From Acinetobacter apis (GTDB lineage: Bacteria; Pseudomonadota; Gammaproteobacteria; Pseudomonadales; Moraxellaceae): a DNA stretch of 64,000 nt. Positions 27,962 to 38,830 of the stretch are shown piece after piece (the stretch's first letter is position 1; the number at the start of each line of letters is the position of its first letter). The position numbers and the translations under genes are program-made. The stretch is from positions 62,001 through 126,000 of the forward strand of contig NZ_FZLN01000001.1 of NCBI RefSeq assembly GCF_900197575.1. Reading direction: 5' to 3'. A model generated the notes under the pieces. That model had not been told where the DNA came from. It did no database searches and worked only from the letters and a program-made list of their open reading frames with translations.

Positions 27962-28807
27962 TTACTCATCATTTTGCTGCATTAATTCTAAAGCACGTTG
28001 GTACGCCACTTTCTTTTTAATGCCAAATAAGTCTGTAGCAACTTGAGCTGCGGCTTTTACAGATAAATCTTGAAGAAGACGTTGCATAATTTCATCTAAT
28101 TTAGCATCTGTGACATCTGTAATATCTGTTTTGCCTGCTACAACCAAGACAATCTCACCTTTTTGTTGGTGATGATCTTGTTCAACAAACTCAATTAATT
28201 GGTGTAATGGCATTTTTTTAATGGTTTCGAATGTTTTAGTAATTTCTCGTGCAAAACCAATATAGCGGTCTGCACCGAATACCGATGCCATATCTTTGAG
28301 AGAGGCTAAAATACGGTGTGGTGCTTCGTAAAAAATTAATGTTTGTGTTTCATGCTTAAGCCGCTCTAATTCAGCAATACGCTGCGTAGACTTAGAAGGT
28401 AAAAATCCTTGAAAGCTGAAACGGTCACTAGGTAGACCGACCGCGCTCAAGGCTGCTATTGCAGCACATGCACCAGGTACAGGCGTCACTTTAATATCAT
28501 GTGCTTGGGCTGCGCGTACCAGTTTAAATCCAGGATCGCTGATTAACGGTGTACCTGCATCACTAATTAAAGCAATACTTTGCCCAGCAATCATTTTTTC
28601 AATTAAAGTTTCAATTTTATGTGATTCATTATGATCGTGACAGGCAGTGAGCGGTGTTTGAATATTAAAATGCTTTAACAGCTGTATAGATTGGCGTGTG
28701 TCTTCTGCGGCAATTAAATCGACAGATTTTAATGTTTCAATCGCACGAAATGACATATCATCTAAATGCCCAATGGGTGTAGCAACAACAAATAATTGAG
28801 CAGTCAT
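27962..28807 (-). CDS. rsmI: 16S rRNA 2'-O-ribose C1402 methyltransferase
   Basis: About 281 residues, a tetrapyrrole-methylase-fold SAM enzyme that methylates the ribose of C1402 in the ribosomal P site. Signatures include LFVVATPIGHLDDMS at the start, AAEDTRQS, and ALISDAGTPLISDPG, followed by VTPVPGACAAIAAL. I chose the ATG at 28807 over one at 28822 because family members start just before LFVVATPIG. It is divergent from yraN, about 110 bp apart, the usual neighbourhood in gammaproteobacteria. Confidence 0.95.
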   Translation of the reverse strand: MTAQLFVVATPIGHLDDMSFRAIETLKSVDLIAAEDTRQSIQLLKHFNIQTPLTACHDHNESHKIETLIEKMIAGQSIALISDAGTPLISDPGFKLVRAAQAHDIKVTPVPGACAAIAALSAVGLPSDRFSFQGFLPSKSTQRIAELERLKHETQTLIFYEAPHRILASLKDMASVFGADRYIGFAREITKTFETIKKMPLHQLIEFVEQDHHQQKGEIVLVVAGKTDITDVTDAKLDEIMQRLLQDLSVKAAAQVATDLFGIKKKVAYQRALELMQQNDE

Positions 28808-28916
28808 TATGATATCGTCCATAGAAAATGTAAGGTATAGTCTACCTGATTTTAAATCAGAATTGGCAAAGGATGTTGTATTGCAACATGGACCAAAGCG
28901 ATTGATGGTGATTTAA

Positions 28917-29303
28917 ATGACGCTTGGGCAATGGGGTGAGCGTGTTGCACAATTACATGTACAACAGCATGGTTTTGAGCTTTTAGTTGCTAATTACCAT
29001 GCCCGTTATGGTGAAATTGATCTGATTATTCAAAAAGAATCTTTGTTGGTATTTGTAGAGGTGAAAGTCCGCAGCAGTACTCGTTATGGAGCGGCTTGTG
29101 AAATGGTCTCACCATCAAAGCAACAAAAAATCATTCAAACCGCCATGGTATTTCTACAAGAAAATGAGCAATATCATAATTATGATTTAAGGTTTGATGT
29201 AATCAGTATTCAAATGAAGCAACATGTTGCAAAAATAATACAGCAAGATTTTTCATCACTCACTTATGATCTAGCGTGGATTGAGCATGCATTCATGCTT
29301 TGA
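28917..29303 (+). CDS. yraN: YraN (UPF0102) nuclease-like protein
   Basis: A 128-residue member of UPF0102, a small protein with a restriction-endonuclease-like fold. It has the typical GEIDLI...VFVEVKVR core, whose Asp, Glu and Lys form a nuclease-like active site. Activity in the cell is not established. It sits between rsmI and a BON-domain lipoprotein, as in many gammaproteobacteria, but lpoA and diaA, which lie there in E. coli, are missing. Confidence 0.92.
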   Translation: MTLGQWGERVAQLHVQQHGFELLVANYHARYGEIDLIIQKESLLVFVEVKVRSSTRYGAACEMVSPSKQQKIIQTAMVFLQENEQYHNYDLRFDVISIQMKQHVAKIIQQDFSSLTYDLAWIEHAFML

Positions 29304-29349
29304 TGCAAAGTCAATAAAACAGATGTTGGTGGTAAAAAGGAGTAGTTGA

Positions 29350-30027
29350 GTGTCAAAACATTTTTTAGTGGCACTGTTGTGTAGTGCAAGCTTAGTGGGC
29401 TGTGCAAGCTTTGTGTCAGGTGGTACAGGAACATCTCCCGTTGGAACGGCAAGTGGTACACGCTCGTTAGGACAAATTGTTATCGATAAATCGATTGAAC
29501 GTACAGCAGCTGTTAACTTATACAAGCTAGATGGCCGTTTCCGTCAATCTCGTATTAACATGAACAGCTTTTTTGGCAGTGTATTGCTGACAGGACAAGT
29601 ACCTGACGAAAGCTTAAAAAAACTTGCTGAAGAAAATTTAAAAGCCATGACAGATGTGAAGTCTGTGCATAACTACATTACGGTTGGTAATCAGATTAGT
29701 TACAATACCATCATGCAAGATACAGGTGTAACCGCTAATACACGGGCTTTAATTGCTCGAGCGCCTGTGATTTCAGACAGTAAAGTGTCTGTGCATACCG
29801 AAGATGGGGTTTTATATGTAATGGGGCGTTTAACGAATGCTGAAATTGCAGATTTAAACCAAGTGTTATCCCAAGTAGGTAATATCACCAAAATTGTCAT
29901 GTTGGTAGATAATATTGAAAATCCTGCACAATCTCAGCTTACAGTGCAAACGCCTGTTGCAGTAGAAGCTGCAAAACCTGCATCAAATACAACAGGTACA
30001 GCAAGTACAACACCTTATACTGAATGA
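29350..30027 (+). CDS. dolP: Outer-membrane BON-domain lipoprotein (DolP-like)
   Basis: A 225-residue lipoprotein starting at a GTG with AAGGAG upstream. The lipobox LVGC puts the lipid on Cys18. Two BON domains follow, roughly 65-135 (FGSVLLTGQVPDESLKKLAEE) and 140-215 (DGVLYVMGRLTNAEIADLNQ), then a short Ala/Thr/Pro tail. E. coli DolP binds anionic phospholipid in the outer membrane and supports BAM function and barrier integrity. The tail after the second BON domain is longer than in E. coli. It is likely co-transcribed with yraN. Confidence 0.85.
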   Translation: MSKHFLVALLCSASLVGCASFVSGGTGTSPVGTASGTRSLGQIVIDKSIERTAAVNLYKLDGRFRQSRINMNSFFGSVLLTGQVPDESLKKLAEENLKAMTDVKSVHNYITVGNQISYNTIMQDTGVTANTRALIARAPVISDSKVSVHTEDGVLYVMGRLTNAEIADLNQVLSQVGNITKIVMLVDNIENPAQSQLTVQTPVAVEAAKPASNTTGTASTTPYTE

Positions 30028-30043
30028 GTAAGTCGCTAAATAT

Positions 30044-30952
30044 ATGAGTTTAATTCAAGACATTCGCCAATTCGCTAAATCTTCATTGACGCAGGCAAAA
30101 CAAAAATATGATGATTTTAATATTTATGATTTTGCAAGTCAGCAGTTGAATCTTCGTACAGCAAAAACAGGGTTTTCGCTGTCAGAGGATATTGATTATG
30201 GTGAACATCCAAGGCAATGTTTTGACCTATATTACAGCGATCAGCCACGCGCAGATCAAGCGATCATCGTATTTGTGCATGGTGGTACATGGGCACGTGG
30301 GGACAAATCAGATTATTTGTTTTTAGCAGAAAGTTTTACTCAATCTGGTTTTCATGTGGCTGTGATCAATTATCGCCTTGCACCTGTGCATCAATTTCCA
30401 GATTTTGTTGATGACTTGGTATTGGCATTAAACCATCTGTCTATGCATCAACAAGAGCTTGATATTTCGATGCAGCATGTCATTTTGATGGGGCATTCTG
30501 CAGGTGGTTTTAATGTCATGTCTGCTTTATATTCGCCTACAGATTATGAGTTATTATGTCGGGCCAATATTCGAGCTGTTGTAGGGCTAGCAGGGCCATA
30601 TCATTTTAAATATGTTGGAGATGCAAGTTTAGAAAAAGCCTTTAATAAGGCAATAGATTATCAAACGGTTATGCCATATTACTTTGTACAGCATAATCAG
30701 ATTGAGCATATTTTATTATTGGCACAAAATGATGTGATGGTGGCTGCACAAAATACCAAAGATATGCATCAAGCTTTATTGGATCAGGGTAACAGTAGCC
30801 GTATAGTGACAATTCCAAGAACAGGGCATGTCACACTCGTGGGCAGTGTGTCTAGTCACTTTGCCCGTTATTTCAAAACTAAAAAAGTAATTTTGACACA
30901 CATTGAAGCGAGCTTACGTCATTTTCAGCTTGAAGACCAAACTAAGACGTAA
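30044..30952 (+). CDS. Alpha/beta hydrolase (esterase-like)
   Basis: A 302-residue alpha/beta hydrolase. The oxyanion segment is VFVHGGTWARG and the nucleophile is Ser152 in GHSAGG. Asp230 (LLAQNDVMV) and His262 (TGHVTL) complete a plausible triad. There is no signal peptide, so it is cytoplasmic. The layout resembles kynurenine formamidase or acetyl-esterase relatives of the HSL type. The substrate cannot be assigned. It starts 16 bp after dolP and may be read from the same mRNA. Its last 11 bp overlap the end of nudC on the other strand. Confidence 0.8.
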   Translation: MSLIQDIRQFAKSSLTQAKQKYDDFNIYDFASQQLNLRTAKTGFSLSEDIDYGEHPRQCFDLYYSDQPRADQAIIVFVHGGTWARGDKSDYLFLAESFTQSGFHVAVINYRLAPVHQFPDFVDDLVLALNHLSMHQQELDISMQHVILMGHSAGGFNVMSALYSPTDYELLCRANIRAVVGLAGPYHFKYVGDASLEKAFNKAIDYQTVMPYYFVQHNQIEHILLLAQNDVMVAAQNTKDMHQALLDQGNSSRIVTIPRTGHVTLVGSVSSHFARYFKTKKVILTHIEASLRHFQLEDQTKT

Positions 30953-31676
30953 ATGCTTGAATAACTTGATACGTAATACTACCTGCAAATGGAATGGTCG
31001 GTAGTTGGTCTTTTTTAAAGAACTGTGCATCAGCAATTTCATCTTCTTGTAATTTAATTTCTCCACCTGCATATTCTGCATGAAAGGCAATCATTAAATT
31101 ACTTGGAAAAGGCCATGGCTGACTTGAAATATAGCGGATATTGGTGACATCAATTCCCACTTCTTCTTTCGTTTCACGGGCAACAGCTTGTTCTAATGTT
31201 TCACCAACTTCAACAAATCCTGCTATAAGACCATAAATATTGTCTTTTCGATGCACTGATTTAGCAAGTAAAATCTCATCACCCTTGGTAATGATCGTGA
31301 TAATACATGGGCTAATACGCGGATATTGTCTTAAATTACAATGGGTGCAAATGGTACAAAACTCTGAGCCATGCGCTTTGGTTTGATGTCCACAACGACC
31401 ACAAAATTGATGGTTATTTTTCCATTCTAACAATTGCAAAGCACGACTTGCTTGCTCAAGCTCCGTTGTAGACCAATGTGGAATCATTTGTCTTAATCCA
31501 ACAAATTGAAATCCATGAGGTACACTTTGATGGCTTTCCCAATTTCGAGCAATCACAAGAGGTGTTTTTGATGTGACAAGGTCATCATCTTGAACAGTGA
31601 GGTTCGGCAAATTGAGATGTTCATCTACCAGCAATTGCTGCTGCTGGCAGATGTATGCTTGAGCAAGTTTAGACAT
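30942..31676 (-). CDS. nudC: NAD+ diphosphatase / NAD-capped RNA hydrolase
   Basis: A 244-residue Nudix enzyme that cleaves NADH and removes NAD caps from RNA. A four-cysteine zinc ribbon (CGRC ... CTICTHC) comes before the Nudix box (GFVEVGETLEQAVARETKEE), and the NudC signature SQPWPFPSNLM follows it. Length is normal. The stop of the FimL-like gene upstream is 3 bp from this start, so they form one unit. Confidence 0.95.
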   Translation of the reverse strand: MSKLAQAYICQQQQLLVDEHLNLPNLTVQDDDLVTSKTPLVIARNWESHQSVPHGFQFVGLRQMIPHWSTTELEQASRALQLLEWKNNHQFCGRCGHQTKAHGSEFCTICTHCNLRQYPRISPCIITIITKGDEILLAKSVHRKDNIYGLIAGFVEVGETLEQAVARETKEEVGIDVTNIRYISSQPWPFPSNLMIAFHAEYAGGEIKLQEDEIADAQFFKKDQLPTIPFAGSITYQVIQAFTS

Positions 31677-31678
31677 AA

Positions 31679-33340
31679 TTAAGCAGATACTTTTAATTGT
31701 TGACTATACGTTAATGCAGTATCAAACATTTTCGGCATAATCGGTTGCTTATTGGTAATAGCATTTAAGTTATTTTCAACGCTTGCACATACATTTAGAA
31801 TGTTTTTTACATCATCAAGCGATAATTTAAGCTCTTTGCTACGCAGTTCTTCAGTGTATTTTGCACAGTTAATAAATGCTTGATGAATGGCATTGTTATC
31901 AAACAAGAATAAGCTAGCACCAGAGAGTTCACTAAATGAAGCAGTGAAATGTTCTGGTAAAGCATTATCTGAATCATTTTCAATATGACCCACCAATTGA
32001 TCTACATTAAACTCAATAGATGCTTGTGTTTCTTGCGCTAAAATATCATAAGCTTGGTCTAATTCATCTAAACCAATTTTAGGATTTTTAATCACACGCT
32101 GTAAAATTTTTGCAGTATGTGAGCGGACATAGATCTTTAAGTTATTGAGTGCTTGTACCAACTGATTAATCAATCGCGTAGCATTGTTTTCATCATGAAT
32201 GTCTTCTGCACTTGTAAGTTGCAGCAAACTTTCAGAAATATCATCAGCTGATTCTTTGACATTCAAAATGTATAAAACATTACGAATGGCACTAATTTGA
32301 CGATGAATTTCTTGAAAACGCTCTTGCGTTAGCGTTTGATAATTCATTTCAATTTCTTGATATGTATGGGTAATTTCTTGCTTTAAAATATTGCTAATGG
32401 TGGTAATGGTAGATTGATCAGGCATGGTATAAAACTGATGTGCATATTGGTTTAATACATCATCACTGATATGTTCTTTTTCAATACCTAATTCATCTTT
32501 TAAACGTGTTGCATGCTCATCAGTTTGGCTGATAGAGATATAAACAATATTTTCGACATCTGTGGCAGTGGCTTCATAATGCTCAGGATCTGCTAAAAAT
32601 TGCTTAATATTCTGTTCAATTTGAATCAGTGTGCGCAATCTTGAACGGCTTAAAAAGCTATGTTCAAGCTGACCCAATGCATGATGAACAAGCATCCAAT
32701 ATGAATAGCTTGGCTTGTCTTTAGCCACATTAAGCAGGTGTGTAGTCACTGCTGAAAATGCAGGTTGATTCACTCTTTTTTGAGTTGGATCGAGTAAAAA
32801 AGACAAATTGGCTTTATACAGCTGATGAACATATTTTGATGGTGTAACATCATCAAATTCAATCGAAACAGTCGGGGACTTGTGTGCTAAATATGCACGT
32901 ATAATATCACCTTCTTGAGTGATTGGCTTATTCAATAGTGCTTCAAGCGTATTGAGTGAATCTAACAAGAAGTACGCAATACGTGTTTCTTGTAAAGATG
33001 TAAATTCAATATAGCGCTTCATTGCAAGAATTGATGAGCTTAATGTTGCTGTATAGCGGATGTCATGATCGCTAGAGCTAATGATGTGATCAATCAGTTC
33101 TGCACTGTATAGGCTGATTTTCCCCAAAATCGCCTGATCAATGACTTTTAAAATATTCGCAGTTTGTTTCAGCCCCACTGAAACATCTTCTAATTCGATA
33201 GGTGTATTTTGACTATCGATTAGTACATTAATACAAGACTCTGCCTGTTTAATTAAATTTTCAATTTCAGGTTTTACCACCAAAAGCGGGGTAGGATTAA
33301 AATGTATAGATGCATAATCTGACATATTTTGATGACCCAT
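31679..33340 (-). CDS. FimL-like protein (ChpA/PilL N-terminal-like)
   Basis: A 553-residue all-helical soluble protein without signal peptide or catalytic motif. The repeated plan GLKQTANILKVIDQ ... SSILAMKRYIEF ... LLDSLNTLEALLNKP resembles the degenerate Hpt-like modules in the N-terminus of the pilus chemosensory kinase ChpA and in FimL of Pseudomonas aeruginosa, which is of similar length. FimL links the Pil-Chp system to cAMP production and thus to Vfr. No phosphorylatable His of an active Hpt domain is obvious. An alternative start is the ATG at 33325. Assignment is from pattern memory and moderate. Confidence 0.5.
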   Translation of the reverse strand: MGHQNMSDYASIHFNPTPLLVVKPEIENLIKQAESCINVLIDSQNTPIELEDVSVGLKQTANILKVIDQAILGKISLYSAELIDHIISSSDHDIRYTATLSSSILAMKRYIEFTSLQETRIAYFLLDSLNTLEALLNKPITQEGDIIRAYLAHKSPTVSIEFDDVTPSKYVHQLYKANLSFLLDPTQKRVNQPAFSAVTTHLLNVAKDKPSYSYWMLVHHALGQLEHSFLSRSRLRTLIQIEQNIKQFLADPEHYEATATDVENIVYISISQTDEHATRLKDELGIEKEHISDDVLNQYAHQFYTMPDQSTITTISNILKQEITHTYQEIEMNYQTLTQERFQEIHRQISAIRNVLYILNVKESADDISESLLQLTSAEDIHDENNATRLINQLVQALNNLKIYVRSHTAKILQRVIKNPKIGLDELDQAYDILAQETQASIEFNVDQLVGHIENDSDNALPEHFTASFSELSGASLFLFDNNAIHQAFINCAKYTEELRSKELKLSLDDVKNILNVCASVENNLNAITNKQPIMPKMFDTALTYSQQLKVSA

Positions 33341-33429
33341 TCGGTTGGTCGTTCATAAGAATAAATTAGAGTATAGCTAATGTTGTACGCTATTCAAACC
33401 TCTAGACCAGCATAAGCAAATATATTTTG

Positions 33430-34746
<1,317 letters not shown>

Positions 34747-34959
34747 GATACAAAACCCAAACTAAAAGCTTACTAGATTATCTAGTATAAACAGGTATTC
34801 TAACCTGCAAAATCAGCTATTTCACTGGTTGCATAACAAATTTTAATTTATTGTAACGTTTAATGTAAACTAGCTAAATATTAGAAGCTTGTGCGCTGAA
34901 AAAGTTCTAATAAAATAGCGATTAAAATGAGTATTTCACGACCTGTTTTGGGATTGTAT

Positions 34960-37878
34960 ATGTTTAGATATACCACAACTTTGTGGCCATGTTCTGCACC
35001 GCAAATTTTTAAAATTTCTCTCTTGGGATCAACTATAGCTGCTTTATTTTTAAGTGCAGGTTGTTCATCAACACCAACAAAAACAGCATCTCAGCCGAAG
35101 TCAAAAGCACCTGTTGGGTCGTCAGGGTTTTTAGATGCAAGTTCTTTAGATTCCTTAGAAGACTTACTCTCGGCAACAGATATGCGTGCAGTAGAAGGTG
35201 ACCGATTATTAATTTTAAAACATGGTGATGTGTGGAAGCGTATGACCGTTGGTTTTAAAATGGATGAAACCAAATGGGATCCACGTATTGAAGCACAACG
35301 AAATTGGTTTACTTCACGACAACCTTATTTAGATCGTTTGAGTGCACGTGCCAGTCGCTACTTATACCATACAGTGAAAGAAGCTGAACGCCGTGGTATG
35401 CCTACAGAACTTGCGTTATTGCCTGTAATTGAAAGTTCATACGATCCAGCAGCAACCAGCTCTGCATCTGCTGCAGGTTTATGGCAATTTATTCCAAGTA
35501 CAGGGCGTATTTACGGCTTACAACAAAGCGGGTCATATGATGCGCGTCGTGATGTGGTTGAATCGACCCGTGCTGCTTATGAGTTTTTAGGTAGCTTATA
35601 TAACCAATTTGGTTCTTGGGAATTGGCATTGGCAGCGTATAACGCAGGCCCTGGTCGTGTACAGCAAGCAATTAACCGAAATGCAGCTGCAGGCCTTCCA
35701 ACAGATTATTGGTCATTAAAGTTACCTGCTGAAACCATGAACTATGTGCCACGCTTTTTGGCTGTGGCGCAAATTATTAAAAATCCACGTCAATATAATG
35801 TCACTTTACCACCGATTGCCAACCGCCCACACTTTCGTGAAATCCAAGTCCAAGCGGGTGTGTCTTTAACACAAATTGCCGAGTTATCAGGTTTAACACG
35901 ACAAGAGTTATATACGTTAAACCCAGGTTATCGTGGTGATTTTGTGGATACTGCAAGTCCAGGCCGTATCTTAATTCCATCTGATGTGAATTTGACCATC
36001 GATAAAAAAATCTCTGCATTACAGGGGACAGGCAGTACACTTTGGGCCAATACAACCCCGCCTAAAAAAATTATTGCATCTTCCACGGGTACTGTGGCCA
36101 GTACAGTGGTGTTAAAACCATCTACATCGGCTGTGACGTCTACAAGAACGATATCTACTCCAAAAGATCCAAATATGTTGGCTAAATTTGCCAATGATGC
36201 TGATGTGCCAAGTGCACCTCGAATTCCAATTGCTGTGACCAATGCCAATAACTTAAAGCAGCCTGTTAATGCTGAACCGCCAATTTCGAATAAAGAACGT
36301 GACCGTATTTTGGCAGAGCTTGTGAAAACTGAAGACAAGCAGACAGTGAATGAAGTGACACAGCCTGTGGCGAATAAAGCAGAGCAGCAGCAAGTTATTA
36401 ACGAAATTAAAGCAATTGTGCCAGAAGGCACAGAAGTTACCGACCCTTATGATGGCAAAATTAAATTAACAGCCATTCAAACCAGTCAATCGATTGCTGA
36501 CAGTGAAGGTAAGGAAGTTACTAAGAGTTTTTCATATCCTAAAAATGTAGCTGATTCAAAAGACACTGCATCTCATAAAAGTACTACGGACACCGATAAT
36601 GCAGCGCCTAAAGGAAAACGCAGCACATATACCGTTATGGCAGGTGATACGCTGGCTGTGATTGCCATGAAAAATGGTGTGAGTTGGCGTGACATTGCTA
36701 AATGGAATCAGATTGACCCAAGTGCTCCATTGTATGTAGGTAATATTTTATATTTATATGATGCAAAAGCCCAAGCTAGCACGACACAAGTTGCTGCTAA
36801 GCCTGAAGTTTATATTGTAAAAGCAGGCGACACTTTAAGTGCTGTATCTAATCAATTTGATATTCCACTGAGAGATTTGGCAGATTGGAATGATTTATCA
36901 ATCAACAGTAATGTGATGGTGGGTCAACGCTTAATTCTAAGAGCAACTAAAGATGTTGCAAGTAGCAGTAAATCATCAAAATCAAGCAAAGCTAAAACTT
37001 CAGTATATGTTGTAAAACGAGGCGAGTATCTTAAATTAATTGCTGACCGTTATGGTTTATCTAATCAAGAACTTGCAGAGCTTACACCTGATTTATCGGC
37101 TTCTAGTAGTTTAATGGTGGGACAAAAAATTAATGTTCCTGTTGCTGAGAAAGATGCAGATACAGAACACCATGAAGAAGTTAGCTCAGGAAAAACACAA
37201 AACTATAAAGTGAAACATGGCGAGAGTTTTGCAGAAATTGCAAATCGCGTTAAATTGTCTGTTGCAGAATTGGCAAAGTTAAACCGTGTAAAAGCAAGCT
37301 ATGACGTGAAAGCTGGACAAACCATTAAAATTCCTGCCAATGTGCAACCTGATGAATATGTGGTTAAGAAAGGTGATCGTTTAGCAAGTATTGCTGAAGA
37401 GTTTAATATGCAGCCTGCTTATTTAGCTAAAATTAATGGTTTAAGTACAAAGTCATCTGTTCGTGCAGGGCAGCATCTTAAATTGACTGAAGCTGATGTT
37501 GAAGATAAAACCCCTGTGGTTAAAAATGTTGAAAAAACAGTAGATAAAGAGAGCAGTAAAAAAACGTCAAGCAGTAAAGCGACTGAATCTTATACTGCAA
37601 AATCAGGTGATTCATTACACAGTGTGGCAAACCGTTATGGTGTGAGTGTTAAAGAGTTGGCTGATTTAAATGATTTGAGTATAAAGACCAATTTGAAAGT
37701 AGGACAAAGCTTAAATGTGCCGAAAAAAACCGTCTCATATAAAGTGAAGTCAGGTGATAATCTGATTAAACTTGCCAATCGTTATGGCATAGACGTTAAA
37801 GACTTGGCCGAAATGAATAACTTAACCACCAAGTCTGCACTAAAATTAGGTACAACTATTCAAGTACCGAATCGCTAG
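34960..37878 (+). CDS. mltD: Membrane-bound lytic transglycosylase D with many LysM repeats
   Basis: A lipoprotein lytic transglycosylase of about 972 residues, roughly twice E. coli MltD. I prefer the ATG at 34960 (GGGA eight bases upstream) over one at 34927. The lipobox is LSAGC. The SLT domain has catalytic Glu158 (PVIESSYDP) and AAGLWQFIPSTG, then LALAAYNAGPGRV. A degenerate LysM near 293-340 is followed by an Ala/Thr/Val/Lys-rich linker and seven clear LysM domains from about residue 555 to the end (YTVMAGDTL, YIVKAGDTL, YVVKRGEYL, YKVKHGESF, YVVKKGDRL, YTAKSGDSL, YKVKSGDNL). LysM repeats bind glycan chains, so this protein should hold peptidoglycan very tightly. Confidence 0.93.
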   Translation: MFRYTTTLWPCSAPQIFKISLLGSTIAALFLSAGCSSTPTKTASQPKSKAPVGSSGFLDASSLDSLEDLLSATDMRAVEGDRLLILKHGDVWKRMTVGFKMDETKWDPRIEAQRNWFTSRQPYLDRLSARASRYLYHTVKEAERRGMPTELALLPVIESSYDPAATSSASAAGLWQFIPSTGRIYGLQQSGSYDARRDVVESTRAAYEFLGSLYNQFGSWELALAAYNAGPGRVQQAINRNAAAGLPTDYWSLKLPAETMNYVPRFLAVAQIIKNPRQYNVTLPPIANRPHFREIQVQAGVSLTQIAELSGLTRQELYTLNPGYRGDFVDTASPGRILIPSDVNLTIDKKISALQGTGSTLWANTTPPKKIIASSTGTVASTVVLKPSTSAVTSTRTISTPKDPNMLAKFANDADVPSAPRIPIAVTNANNLKQPVNAEPPISNKERDRILAELVKTEDKQTVNEVTQPVANKAEQQQVINEIKAIVPEGTEVTDPYDGKIKLTAIQTSQSIADSEGKEVTKSFSYPKNVADSKDTASHKSTTDTDNAAPKGKRSTYTVMAGDTLAVIAMKNGVSWRDIAKWNQIDPSAPLYVGNILYLYDAKAQASTTQVAAKPEVYIVKAGDTLSAVSNQFDIPLRDLADWNDLSINSNVMVGQRLILRATKDVASSSKSSKSSKAKTSVYVVKRGEYLKLIADRYGLSNQELAELTPDLSASSSLMVGQKINVPVAEKDADTEHHEEVSSGKTQNYKVKHGESFAEIANRVKLSVAELAKLNRVKASYDVKAGQTIKIPANVQPDEYVVKKGDRLASIAEEFNMQPAYLAKINGLSTKSSVRAGQHLKLTEADVEDKTPVVKNVEKTVDKESSKKTSSSKATESYTAKSGDSLHSVANRYGVSVKELADLNDLSIKTNLKVGQSLNVPKKTVSYKVKSGDNLIKLANRYGIDVKDLAEMNNLTTKSALKLGTTIQVPNR

Positions 37879-37899
37879 CGTATTTTTACTTAGTATTCC

Positions 37900-37929
37900 A
37901 AAAGCACTTTCAGATGAAAGTGCTTTTTT
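37900..37929 (+). terminator. Intrinsic terminator of mltD
   Basis: Stem AAAAGCACTTTC / GAAAGTGCTTTT with a short AGAT loop, followed by T bases, 22 bp after the stop. Confidence 0.85.
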
Positions 37930-37996
37930 GTTTATCGATCTTATGAATTTAACAAACAGTTGATAATATTTAAAACAAACTATTTGATAGTATGTA

Positions 37997-38476
37997 ATGA
38001 TGTTTATGATCTATTTAATTGTTGTTTTGATGGTAATTATTATTATATTGTATCCAACTCAATATTTTAAAAAGTTCACCAAGAACTATCCTTATCTGCA
38101 AGCGCAGTTTGCAATTCAAGTGACACAGCCGATTTCAACACATCAGCAAACGATGTTTTTGAGATTAAAGCAAGCACTGCCTGAACACCATGTGTTTGCA
38201 CAGATGCGTTTTAATACATTTTTAACAGCAAAGTCATATACTGTTCGACTGAGGTTGCAGCAAAAAGTTGCAGATTTTGTGATTGTGGATCAAAATTTTG
38301 ATGTTATAGCTGTCATTGACATGAAGGATGGCACAGCAAAGAATCGTTCTCAACAACATTATGAATATGATATTGTTTTTGAAGATATAGGCATTACAAT
38401 GATTCGCTATAGTGATGTACCAACCATTGAGCAGATTCAATCGGATGTATTTAAACTGAAGACAATCCATCTTTAA
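37997..38476 (+). CDS. Membrane-anchored DUF2726 protein
   Basis: A 159-residue protein with one N-terminal membrane helix (residues 3-22) and a cytoplasmic DUF2726 domain. The core VADFVIVDQNFDVIAVIDMKDG resembles the nuclease-like strand pair of this family, which is related to restriction-type folds. The function is unknown. It is monocistronic, with a strong terminator that also serves the tRNA genes on the other strand. Confidence 0.7.
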   Translation: MMFMIYLIVVLMVIIIILYPTQYFKKFTKNYPYLQAQFAIQVTQPISTHQQTMFLRLKQALPEHHVFAQMRFNTFLTAKSYTVRLRLQQKVADFVIVDQNFDVIAVIDMKDGTAKNRSQQHYEYDIVFEDIGITMIRYSDVPTIEQIQSDVFKLKTIHL

Positions 38477-38494
38477 TGTAATATATACAGACAT

Positions 38495-38528
38495 AAAAAA
38501 ACTCAACATGAATGATGTTGAGCTTTTT
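38495..38528. terminator. Bidirectional terminator
   Basis: Stem CTCAACAT / ATGTTGAG with a 5-base loop. It has A and T runs on both sides, so it can stop the DUF2726 gene (+) and the tRNA-Glu pair (-). Confidence 0.85.
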
Positions 38529-38534
38529 CGAATT

Positions 38535-38610
38535 TGGCGTCCCTACGGGGATTCGAACCCCGGTTACCGCCGTGAAAGGGCGATGTCCTAGGCCTCTAGA
38601 CGATAGGGAC
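38535..38610 (-). tRNA. tRNA-Glu (TTC)
   Basis: A 76-base cloverleaf read on the minus strand: acceptor GTCCCTA pairing with TAGGGAC, anticodon loop CTTTCAC with anticodon TTC, T-loop GTTCGAATC and a coded CCA end. It is identical to the copies at 38634-38709 and 42351-42426. It is the distal member of a tandem pair, 23 bp from the first. Confidence 0.97.
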
Positions 38611-38633
38611 ATATAGCATTCTGATTCATTAAG

Positions 38634-38709
38634 TGGCGTCCCTACGGGGATTCGAACCCCGGTTACCGCCGTGAAAGGGCGATGTCCTAGGCCTCTAGAC
38701 GATAGGGAC
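38634..38709 (-). tRNA. tRNA-Glu (TTC)
   Basis: The same 76 bases as its neighbours, with anticodon TTC and coded CCA. It is the promoter-proximal member of the tandem pair; a consensus promoter lies just upstream. Confidence 0.97.
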
Positions 38710-38727
38710 ACATCAGAAGGTGGGCGT

Positions 38728-38756
38728 ATATTAGGTTGAATGAAGCATTGTGTCAA
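38728..38756 (-). promoter_or_regulatory. Consensus sigma-70 promoter of the tRNA-Glu pair
   Basis: On the minus strand there is TTGACA (38756-38751), exactly 17 bases, then TAATAT (38733-38728), followed by a GC-rich discriminator (ACGCCCA). This is typical of growth-rate and ppGpp-controlled stable RNA promoters. Confidence 0.85.
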
Positions 38757-38830
38757 ATGTTATTTTGCGTAAAATGCTTAAAAACAAATCAATCAATAGG
38801 AAATATAGAAAATATATGCAAAGTCGTTGA

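Noticed and set aside
38535..38709. Two identical direct repeats with a short spacer, as in a minimal CRISPR array
   Set aside because: The repeats are complete tRNA-Glu genes with cloverleaf pairing and a shared promoter.
38451..38756. A 101-codon frame on the minus strand with a duplicated peptide (SLSSRGLGHRPFTAV)
   Set aside because: It is the translation of the two tandem tRNA-Glu genes, so the peptide repeat is an artefact.
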